Part shown: positions 56,045 through 64,000 of the stretch, piece by piece | How positions within the stretch are numbered: the first letter of the stretch is position 1 | Layout of the letters: each line of letters begins with the position of its first letter | Source: Pseudo-nitzschia pungens | Taxonomy: Eukaryota; Bacillariophyta; Bacillariophyceae; Bacillariales; Bacillariaceae | Reading direction: 5' to 3' | Length of the DNA stretch: 64,000 nt | Assembly (NCBI GenBank): GCA_037355855.1 | Contig: CM074763.1 | Location: forward strand, 2,728,001 to 2,792,000 | Notes under the pieces: generated by a model | Told to the model about the DNA's origin: nothing | The model's database searches: none | What the model saw: only the letters and a program-made list of their open reading frames with translations | Made by a program: the position numbers and the translations under genes

Positions 56045-56799
56045 TGAACCAAGCCCTTTTGAGACCTAGCAACAAAACTTGCATGGTATTACTAGTTATA
56101 GTATGGGAGGGCGGTATGGGAGAACCTTTTTTGATTTTTGATCTCTGAGAAACATTCTTCTGGCTATTATTTCAAACTTAGAATTATAATGAACTAAAAG
56201 GTTTTCATGTATAATGTATAGCAAACTGTGTCTTCTCTTATTCTTGAAGTCAAAAGTGAGACGGAAAAAGGATGAAAGATTGATTGATTGATGAGAGATG
56301 GGAGAAAACTAATTTTCCCCAATCTTTCGTGAAAAGCAGTGCCGGTAAAACAAATACTACTAATGCGTAGTAGAAGTAATTACGTACGAAGTACCTTACT
56401 TCGTACGTAGTACTTCGTAATTCGTAGTAAGATACGGTAATCTTAGTTCGTAATATTGAATATGCTGAATGCGTTTTTCATCTCAGTGACATGCGATGGT
56501 AAATAAGAAACCGTAGCACCTTCCGGTACAGTATCCGGTAAGTTAAGGTTAATCCTTACTCGTTCGTATGAACCGTATGTTCTGGAACTGTGATGCATCA
56601 AAAATCATTTTTTAACGTCTCCTTTTCAGAAGGGCAAAACGAACTTCTTTCGTAAAACGTGCGAGGGAAAGAACAGCAAGAATAATCCAATCATCCAATT
56701 CCACACGGTACAAGGGTAACCTCACACTTTTTTTGGGTAACCTCACACTTTTTCCTTACACTTTTCAACCACTTACAGAACTTTCCAAACATATGAACG
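56045..56799. other. Intergenic region with large inverted repeat
   Basis: AT-rich. At 56381-56409 a 13-nt arm TACGTACGAAGTA is followed by CCT and its exact reverse complement. CCTCACACTTTTT repeats lie near 56718-56755. No gene was recognised. Confidence 0.65.
56381..56409. repeat. Perfect inverted repeat, 13-nt arms, 3-nt loop
   Basis: The arms are TACGTACGAAGTA and its reverse complement. It belongs to the TACGAAGTA/TACTTCGTA motif family found in most spacers of this window. Confidence 0.9.
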
Positions 56800-57760
56800 T
56801 ACCTACGTCAGAACGTTCTTCTTCTCAATTATATACTACGTCAGAACGTTCTTCTCCTTAATTACACACCAACTATACTTAATTAATCAACCTCTATATC
56901 TATGATTAATTAACTCGCACCTCCCTTACACGTACTGTACTGGTACTCTTAGTACCCCAACACATTCTTGCACCTCCACGGTCACCTTACAGTGTACATT
57001 CGCACCTCGATTCAAATTACAGTGTACGTTCGCACCTCGATCGAATCGAATCGCTCGCACCTATTTCAACTTGCACCTATTTCAACTTGCACCTCTATCG
57101 ACTTGCACCTCTATCGACTTGCACCTCTCTGTAAGTCTTAAAAGAGCAACATACCTCTATCTCTCGCGTCTGCACCTCTATCGCGCGCGTCTTGCACCTC
57201 CATCCATCGCTCGCAACCTGCTGCACCTCCATCGCGTCGACCTGCTGCACCTCCATCGCGTCGACCTGCTGCACCTCTCCTCCGTCAATATATTTTTCTA
57301 CTCAGCTCCCGGTACTAATTCCACATACTCAAATTTGAATTTTTTGATTGGCTCATCCAACCGTCTGTCTTCCCCCCCTACGTAAATTCTACAGGGCCAA
57401 AAGTAGTACTTCTATTCCATTTGCCCGCAACCCTGGACAGAGCTACCAGAATTTTCCCTGTAGAATTACACGTACTATTTTAAACCAATCAGAACGCTCA
57501 AGAACGATCAGCACCTCTATCGCAAACCGACCGGCAACACGCAGGCACCTCACCTCTATCGCCTCAAGAAAGGAACGTTCCGGCTCTGTTAACACTGCCG
57601 CAACAGACTGTAAGTCTCCCTCCTATTAGATAGTGTACCTCTCTTGCGCCACAAAGGAACGATCTGCACCTCTATCGTCAACCGACCGACAAGAAGCACC
57701 TCTATCGCAAACCGACCAGCACCTCTATCGAAAATCGACACGCACCTCACCTCTCGCACA
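56800..57760. repeat. GCACCTC-rich simple-repeat region
   Basis: Direct repeats include ACGTCAGAACGTTCTTCT twice near 56809 and 56840, an 18-bp GCACCTATTTCAACTT/GCACCTCTATCGACTT series at about 57057-57130, and a 21-bp unit with CACCTCCATCGCGTCGAC near 57223-57285. The G-poor, C-rich top strand continues to about 60265. Short ORFs here are repeat artefacts. Confidence 0.7.
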
Positions 57761-57890
57761 TTGGTTCCCCCTATTTATTTAACAACACAAGCTTACCCAC
57801 CATCCCTAAGTATTGTTACTACAGCCCCTGTTTTCAAACAAGCAGCTTTTCTGGTCCTTAATTGTTCCCGTGTTCCCTGCTCCCTAAGTA

Positions 57891-58551
57891 CCTTTTTTCA
57901 AGCAAGCAGCTCCCCCGGTCCCTAAATATTCACGTGTTCCCTGCTCCCTAAGTACCTGTTTTCCAGCAAGCATCTTCCCCGGTCCCTAAGTGTTCGGCAG
58001 TTTCCTGATCCCTAAGTCTATTTGCTACATAGCACCCCCAAGTTGAACTTCAAGTTCGACACTGTTTTCAAGCAACAGGATCCCGCTGTCCCCAGGAGCT
58101 TCTACTAAAGCCCCTGTTTTCAAACCAGCAACTCCCCTGCTCCCTAATTGTTCGCGAGTTCCCTGCTCCCTAAGTGTATTTGCTATATAGCACCCCCGAG
58201 TTGAACTTCAAGTTCGACATACCTTTTTTCAAGCAAGCAGCTCCCCCGGTCCCTAAATATTCACGTGTTCCCTGCTCCCTAAGTACCTGTTTTCCAGCAA
58301 GCATCTTCCCCGGTCCCTAAGTGTTCGGCAGTTTCCTGATCCCTAAGTCTATTTGCTACATAGCACCCCCAAGTTGAACTTCAAGTTCGACACTGTTTTC
58401 AAGCAACAGGATCCCGCTGTCCCCAGGAGCTTCTACTAAAGCCCCTGTTTTCAAGCCAGCACCTTCCCAGGTCCCTAAGTGTTCGCGAGTTCCCTGCTCC
58501 CTAAGTGTATTTGCTATATAGCACCCCCGAGTTGAACTTCAAGTTCGACAC
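57891..58551. repeat. 331-bp tandem direct duplication
   Basis: The block starting ACCTTTTTTCAAGCAAGC at about 57891 recurs almost unchanged 331 bp later (about 58222). The region from about 57780 to 58860 is built from smaller related units: CCTGTTTTCAAGC, then GGTCCCTAAGTGTTC, then TTCCCTGCTCCCTAAG, and the palindromic GAACTTCAAGTTC. Confidence 0.88.
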
Positions 58552-58870
58552 TGTTTTCAAGACACAAGCCTCCCCCCGTTCCCTACGTGTTTCTACTAAA
58601 GCCTCTGTTTTCAAGCAAGCAACTTCCCAGGTCCCTAAGTGTTCGCGAGTTCCCTGCCCCCTAAGTACCTGTTTTCCAGCAAGCACCTACCCTAGTCTTT
58701 AAGTGCATCATTCAAGATTCCTGTTTTCAACCTAATTGCCCCTGGATACTGTTCCCACTTATAAGTACTCGCGAGTTTGAACTTCAAGTTCCCTCCTGAG
58801 CCTTTTAAGTGTGCCCTGTCATTGATATCCCCCTGTCCCTAAGTTCCTCTACTAAAGCCCTTGTTTTTAA

Positions 58871-59325
58871 CTGACAGGCGACACGATAGTTCAACCAGCA
58901 CCTCTTTTCTTAAGACCGGTTCAACTGATCCGATATCAACATCCACCACACTGTAAGTGTTATTCAACAGGAAGGAATGTTCTTGCCCTCTCTTAATAAT
59001 AATGGAATGTTCTTGCCGTTTCCTAATAATAATCATCCACTGATACATTTCTTTTTAATTCTCCTAATTACCTCTGCACCTCCGACGACCATTTTTTAAC
59101 TGACAAGCGACGCGATATTTCAACCAGCACCTCTTTTCTTAAGACCGGTTCAACTGATCCAACATCAACATCCACCACACTGTAAGTGTTATTTAACAGA
59201 AATGAATGTTCTTGCCCTCTCTTAATAATAATGGAATGTTCTTGCCGTTTCCTAATAATAATCATCCACTGATACATTTCTTTTTAATTCTCCTAATTAC
59301 CTTTGCACCTCCGACGACCATTCCC
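58871..59325. repeat. 229-bp tandem direct duplication
   Basis: The block starting CTGACAGGCGAC at 58871 recurs at 59100 as CTGACAAGCGAC with few differences. Each copy holds an internal GGAATGTTCTTGCC repeat and a splice-donor-like ACTGTAAGTG. The near-identical minus-strand ORFs within the copies are artefacts. Confidence 0.88.
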
Positions 59326-60265
59326 CGCACCTCTATCCCGCACCTCCATCGCATCCACCGACGAATATTCTTTGCACCTCCGACGACCATTCCCGCACCT
59401 CCCCTATCCCGCACCTCTATCCCGCACCTCCATCGCGTCCTCCGATGAATATTCTTCGCACCTCTATCCCGCACCTCCATCGCGTCCTCCGACGAATATT
59501 CTTCGCACCTCTATCCGCACCTCCATCGCGTCCTCCGACGAATATTCTTCGCACCTCCGACGACCATTCCCGGCACCTCTATCGCGTGCTCCCATGAATA
59601 TTCTTCGCACCTCTATCTTGGACCTCCGTCGATCATTCTTCGCACCTCTATCTCGGACCTCCGTCGATCATTCTTCGCACCTCTATCTCGCACCTCCATC
59701 GTGTCCACCCATCAATTTTCTTCGCAATAAATTTCCTTCGCACCTCTATCTCGGACCTCCGTCGATCATTCTTCGCACCTCTACTTCGCACCTCCGTCGA
59801 TCGTTCTTTGCACCTCCGTCGATCGTTCTTCGCACCTCTATCTCGCACCTCCGTCGATCGTTCTTCGCACCTCTACCTCGCACCTCCGTCGATCGTTCTT
59901 CGCACCTCTACCTCGCACCTCCGTCGATCGTTCTTCGCACCTCCGTCGATCGTTCTTCGCACCTCCGTCGATCGTTCTTCCCACCTCTATCTCGCACCTC
60001 CGACGATCGTTCTTCGCACCTCTATCTCGCACCTCCGACGATCATTCTTCGCACCTCCGACGATCATTCTTCGCACCTCCGACGATCATTCTTCGCACCT
60101 CCGACGATCATTCTTCGCACCTCTATCTCGCACCTCCGACGATCGTTCTTCGCACCTCTATCTCGCACCTCCGACGATCGTTCTTCGCACCTCTATCTCG
60201 CACCTTCGACGATCATTCTTCGCACCTCTATCTCGCACCTTCGACGATCGTTCTTCGCAACTCAG
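59303..60265. repeat. 22-bp/35-bp GCACCTC tandem array
   Basis: About 0.96 kb of two interleaved units: a 22-bp unit of the type CGACGATCATTCTTCGCACCTC, and a 35-bp version that adds TATCTCGCACCTC. Four 22-bp units stand in a row at about 60038-60120. The array has no stop codons in the top frames, so the following ORF appears extended through it (repeating SHLYLAPP and LRRSFFAP). Confidence 0.88.
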
Positions 60266-60274
60266 TTGCCTATC

Positions 60275-63200
60275 ATGTCGTCTGCCAAGAACTACTTACC
60301 GGTTGGTCATCCCAAACTGATCCACCCTTCGTTACTCCTTCACACCATTCAACAACATCTCTCTACCCCCACCCCCAATTCAAACACGGACACTCAACCA
60401 AAAGTCGTTCGTGATTGTGATCTACGACTAACCCTATCGAAGTACTTTCCTCACCTCCAGCCATCCTCGGAGGAATATCAAGCTGTCATGAAGATCATGT
60501 GTTTCCCCCAGACTCTCGATGAACGGTCTATGCCAACTGCACTATTGAAAGCCCAACGAATGATGCTTTCAATTTTCCCCTCTCTTGGATTCTTCAGTAT
60601 GGTTCAAAGTTGGGCTGCACCTTCCAAACGAAAGGTGCACTTCTTCCAAGATGCTCTCAACTGTGCAATAGTATTGCAAAAGGGTGCGGTCTGCAGCTCG
60701 TTGATCGACTTTCTTCATCGGGTCCGAACCTGGAAGGTCCATGGAGCATCTGCCACCAGTGATTTCAACGTCCAGTATGTTTCTCCAGACAGATCTGATA
60801 TGATTGATGGTCATTCCTTGGTGGGATCCCTAGAAGGCTCTTTGGTCCTGCTCTACCACTACTTGGAAAAGGCACAAGCTGGTACTCTGTCTGCATTCGG
60901 TCGCCGTTCTGTTTCAACCCCCAGAGAATTTGTAATTGATGGAGTTGAAGGGAGCGAAGATTTTAAACAGGCAGCTTCCAGCACAGGGCACCTTACCATA
61001 CGTGGTGGAGCAATGGTCGGTTATCACCTGATGCCTAATCTGAGAAAACGAATGTGGCTTTGCATCCAGCACATCCAGTTGGGATACACCTTGTACGACA
61101 TTATATTCAGGGCAGATCTTTCCCGTCTTTCTGACTACAACAAGTTGGATAAGGAAAAGATTTCAATGCAGTTTCTCATGGACAGTTGCACTGAGTTGAC
61201 CGGGCGAGCAATGTACATGTCCCTCTTGGCCGATATCTGTTTTGTTTTTCAAACCCTTAAGGACGTGGATAATCTTCGCCCAGATTTTATTCGGAAACAG
61301 TGCCTGGGTAATTCTCCGACGATGCTCTCCATGACTATGAAATTCCGATCTTCTGCATTTGATCAGGATACCAAGGCTCACATTATCTGCCGCTCGTTCA
61401 AGGGTTTGGAAGAGAGTGTTGCTTATAAGAAGACAGTCAACTACAACAACAAACGCCAGAATATTTCATTTCGCTTCCAGACTGTTCGGTACAAGATATT
61501 CAAGTTCTGGTTGGAGTTTACTTCTCAAGCTTATATGAAGTCCAAAGTGGATGCACTGATGGCCAAAACTCTCTCTGGCAACAAGCGAAAGGCACATCCC
61601 AGTGATGGTTCAGTTCATTCTTCTTCCGTCGGATCGGAAGATAGACAAAGCCATTCCCTCCCTCCAAGTATTGAATTGCCTGACATTCCTTCTCCTTCTG
61701 ATGATGAAATGGATGATCCAGAAGTTTCCCTAGTGGATGACCAGAATATATCTGAAGGTTCCCTCCCAGCAGACTCAAATGAGGGAATGGTGTTCTCGTT
61801 TGACGACCTTCTCTCTTTCCCAAACAACGCACGCTGGGAATCTCTCCGTCTGGCACCCCCGTCCTACTTGAAGCGGAAGCAAGTCCAGTCTTCACTTTTT
61901 ATCTGTGCCAGGGATAAAAACTACCAAGTGGAATTCTCTAATCCAGATTTTTACTCAGCGAGTGGTTTGGTTGACTTTGATCATTGGAGAACAATCAGCT
62001 GTATTGGGTCACCAACAAAAAAGTCAATCAGGGGGCACATTACAGTTTACTCTCAAGATGTCCAATTTATTGATGAGACCAACGTTGTTGATGTTGTCCG
62101 GCCAGGTTCCGGTATTTACCAGAGATGCAATCACTTATACAAGGGGGATATTGTTAAGCTTTTCAAGTTCGTACTGAACTATGGTGGCAAGCCAAAGCAT
62201 GGAGACGATATTAGACGCTCAATCGACAATCGAGTTTTGGAAATTGGAATCCACTGTCAGACCGGTCAACTGTACAATATTGATTCATTCCATAAAGCAG
62301 GGACCGATGCAACAATTATCAAGCACACTGTGGCTTCTTTGATGGATTTTCTCTGGAAACTTGGTCAAGAAATCCAGACTGTTGGGGAGCGATGTTTTTT
62401 GGCAGGTAATCGCGAGAGAGACACAATGTTTGGCCGTCCTTTTCGTGATGCAATGGGAGCCAAGTGGTCGTTGTTTCACTGTCTCACCCTCGTTGTCCAG
62501 TGTGTCTATCCCTTTCCTTGCCAGGGTAGAAAGCACAAGGATATCCAGAATGACAGAGTCTACTCCTACTCCCAAACTGTTTGTGGCAATTGGTACTTCA
62601 CTGATGGGGAAGGATATATTTATCTCTTTCAAATCCTGTGCAATTTTAGAGGAGCAGCCTCTTGTACCTTCCCTTACATGGCTCAAGTTGGTCGAATCGT
62701 TGAACATATCCAGAAATACAAGTCAACACTCCAGTCAAGCTACAATGAAGTTTTCCAGCACTACAATGGGTCTCCTGTTCCGATGAATTTTCTGAGAAAC
62801 CCATTGGTTTCCGGTGACTTTTTCTTGCATCCATCACTCCCTTGGGAAAGTCGGGAACTTGTGAGGGCTTCTGGTATCTTTGGTGACGTGCTCATGTTCC
62901 CTGTTGGTCCATCCCGGATTCTATCAATGTCGATGATGATAGATTCTATCTTCCAAGTCAGGGATCGGCTGTCTTTTGATCAAATTTTGGAACTGACTTT
63001 CTTCTGTTCATTCTACAATAATGGATCAATCGTTCACGCAATCATGTCTGTTGTCAGAGGTTCTGGCAATGATTTTTCAATTGGGGACTGTCATCCATGG
63101 TACGCCTTTGAGGCTGGTATTGTTAATGTGTTGGGTAAGGGTTCATGGCAGGGAGGTATTGAGCCCAGGTTCCAGTGCAGCTCCAACATCAAGTGGGAGG

Positions 63201-63403
63201 TATTCTGCTCCACAAACGAAACGTCGGACAAGGATTCCATCAACTCTAAACTCTGCAAAGTGTTGTACATTGGGTACGACCTTATATGCTGGATGAACGC
63301 CATGAAGCGATCAGATTTGGTCTATGCTGAGGACATTCCATTAAACTGTTGTCACTACCAAGATGGAAAACGTCGTCCAACGCATTCAAGCTGCTGCCTG
63401 TGA
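60275..63403 (+). CDS. Unrecognised long protein downstream of the GCACCTC array
   Basis: From the ATG at 60275, just after the array, the frame is open for 1042 residues. The same frame continues upstream through the array to 59303, which I regard as accidental. The protein is globular-looking: Cys/His residues are scattered (NCCHYQ near the end) and an acidic Ser/Asp-rich linker lies at about 61600-61790 (SPSDDEMDDPEVSLVDDQN). No reverse transcriptase, integrase, helicase or transposase motif was found by eye. The last 13 residues overlap the next frame, which starts at 63363 and looks coding, so the two may form one protein joined by a one-base frame change near 63355-63365. Base composition is less GC-rich than in the neighbouring housekeeping genes. 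Candidate identities are a diatom-specific expanded family or a mobile-element protein; neither is shown. Confidence 0.55.
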   Translation: MSSAKNYLPVGHPKLIHPSLLLHTIQQHLSTPTPNSNTDTQPKVVRDCDLRLTLSKYFPHLQPSSEEYQAVMKIMCFPQTLDERSMPTALLKAQRMMLSIFPSLGFFSMVQSWAAPSKRKVHFFQDALNCAIVLQKGAVCSSLIDFLHRVRTWKVHGASATSDFNVQYVSPDRSDMIDGHSLVGSLEGSLVLLYHYLEKAQAGTLSAFGRRSVSTPREFVIDGVEGSEDFKQAASSTGHLTIRGGAMVGYHLMPNLRKRMWLCIQHIQLGYTLYDIIFRADLSRLSDYNKLDKEKISMQFLMDSCTELTGRAMYMSLLADICFVFQTLKDVDNLRPDFIRKQCLGNSPTMLSMTMKFRSSAFDQDTKAHIICRSFKGLEESVAYKKTVNYNNKRQNISFRFQTVRYKIFKFWLEFTSQAYMKSKVDALMAKTLSGNKRKAHPSDGSVHSSSVGSEDRQSHSLPPSIELPDIPSPSDDEMDDPEVSLVDDQNISEGSLPADSNEGMVFSFDDLLSFPNNARWESLRLAPPSYLKRKQVQSSLFICARDKNYQVEFSNPDFYSASGLVDFDHWRTISCIGSPTKKSIRGHITVYSQDVQFIDETNVVDVVRPGSGIYQRCNHLYKGDIVKLFKFVLNYGGKPKHGDDIRRSIDNRVLEIGIHCQTGQLYNIDSFHKAGTDATIIKHTVASLMDFLWKLGQEIQTVGERCFLAGNRERDTMFGRPFRDAMGAKWSLFHCLTLVVQCVYPFPCQGRKHKDIQNDRVYSYSQTVCGNWYFTDGEGYIYLFQILCNFRGAASCTFPYMAQVGRIVEHIQKYKSTLQSSYNEVFQHYNGSPVPMNFLRNPLVSGDFFLHPSLPWESRELVRASGIFGDVLMFPVGPSRILSMSMMIDSIFQVRDRLSFDQILELTFFCSFYNNGSIVHAIMSVVRGSGNDFSIGDCHPWYAFEAGIVNVLGKGSWQGGIEPRFQCSSNIKWEVFCSTNETSDKDSINSKLCKVLYIGYDLICWMNAMKRSDLVYAEDIPLNCCHYQDGKRRPTHSSCCL

Positions 63404-63872
63404 AGACTCTTTTGATTTTGGGCGGTTCTATTTGTCTCAGTGGCTTTCCCTCATCATTGCCCTGGGATTGGCTGAGTCTGGACTACATTTGCTTCAACTT
63501 ATCATGCCTACCGAGGGAACGGCATCTTACGATCACTTCTTAAATCCTATGGAGCGTGACGGGGATAGTAGTGAGAACACAGCACCTATACCTGATTCCC
63601 ATCTTGATTCTGTTATGAAATTAACGTCACAGGAGCTTGGTTTTCCTGTATATTTCAGGACTGTCATGGAAGTACTTGGATGTGAATCAATGGGACATCG
63701 TGAACTTGGGAAAAATGATGTTTTCTTGAAGGGTGGAACACTGTTTGACGTTAACCCACAGTTCGGGAGTCCAATTCACAAGAAATTTACGAAGAGGATG
63801 TGGGAGTTGACGCAGCCTGTTCCACATTTCTTTAAAATACTCGAGGAAGGGAAATGCAAACGGATTGAAGCG
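63363..63872 (+). CDS. Continuation or overlapping second frame of the unrecognised gene, 3' partial
   Basis: Starting at ATG 63363 and overlapping the previous stop (63401-63403), this frame codes ENVVQRIQAAACEDSFDFG, then FYLSQWLSLIIALGLAESGL, to KCKRIEA. The exon probably ends at 63872 before a perfect GTAAGT donor. Acceptors are possible at CTAACCAG (63934) or TGTACAG (63950), so the coding region continues beyond the window. Whether it is a separate protein or the same protein after a frame change cannot be decided from sequence. No family was recognised. Confidence 0.5.
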
Positions 63873-64000
63873 TAAGTAATTGTTCTCCTCTCACCACTTA
63901 TGTATCAATTTATAATTGTTCTTCCTCTAACCAGTTGTTTTGCTGTACAGACTCTATTCTAATTATTCAATAGACATGAATCCTATCATGGATCTGTCTT

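Noticed and set aside
58839..59277. Pair of near-identical 69-residue minus-strand ORFs
   Set aside because: They are generated by the 229-bp duplication and show no coding features.
59303..60265. CRISPR-like array
   Set aside because: The units are variable short tandem repeats without unique spacers, in a eukaryotic nuclear context.
59303..60274. N-terminal extension of about 324 residues on the last gene
   Set aside because: It is a translation of the 22/35-bp array; an ATG directly after the array gives a non-repetitive protein.

Overview
The window reads as nuclear DNA of a diatom, most likely a raphid pennate. The evidence is a set of lineage-typical proteins: a DUF6824 protein, a Pro-Thr repeat secreted protein, an ankyrin-like diatom family, and a Rieske oxygenase with a bipartite plastid presequence carrying an SAF-type motif. 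Gene structure agrees: mostly zero or one intron per gene, GT-AG introns of about 90 to 310 nt, and well spaced genes on both strands. The genus is inference. No prokaryotic, organellar or CRISPR features and no tRNA or rRNA genes were recognised.

Layout. 1-1785: 3' part of a p27-type zinc-ribbon protein with EEPV repeats. 4199-6823: DUF6824 protein. 8041-9741: pheophorbide a oxygenase-like Rieske enzyme. 10942-14658: PI4-kinase type III with a PH domain. 15318-16802: ankyrin-like diatom family member. 19707-17194 (minus): DEAD-box UAP56/Sub2, four exons. 20567-22613: membrane protein with two TB2/DP1/HVA22-like modules. 24541-26253: second EEPV-repeat protein sharing its C-terminus with the first gene. 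28774-26715 (minus): type II membrane alpha/alpha-toroid-like protein. 29820-36409: 2165-residue protein of unknown function. 37437-37871: mitoribosomal mS38. 40283-38310 (minus): secreted Pro-Thr/Asp-Ser-Lys repeat protein. 41754-44859: HMG-box plus PhyH-type dioxygenase. 46170-45336 (minus): coiled-coil protein with a targeting presequence. 47161-47643: mL59-like mitoribosomal protein. 49900-51528: Sec14-like CRAL-TRIO protein with an N-myristoylation signal. 53464-56044: M6 metalloprotease. About 56.6-60.3 kb: dense tandem repeats. 60275 to the window end: an unrecognised, at least two-exon gene.

The genes do not form one pathway. They are ordinary nuclear genes for lipid signalling (PI4K, Sec14), mRNA export (UAP56), mitochondrial translation (mS38, mL59), chlorophyll metabolism, ER membrane shaping and cell-surface or extracellular proteins. 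The left 52 kb is ordinary genic DNA, whose intergenic spacers carry recurrent short palindromic motifs (TACGAAGTA/TACTTCGTA and AAGGTT/ACCGGTA types). The right 12 kb is repeat-rich: the M6 protease lies between inverted-orientation copies of one repeat family, and the last gene sits behind a 3.3-kb GCACCTC-rich leader. Four genes show apparent single-base frame breaks, all in the direction of one extra base, so assembly quality or real frame changes need testing with transcripts.
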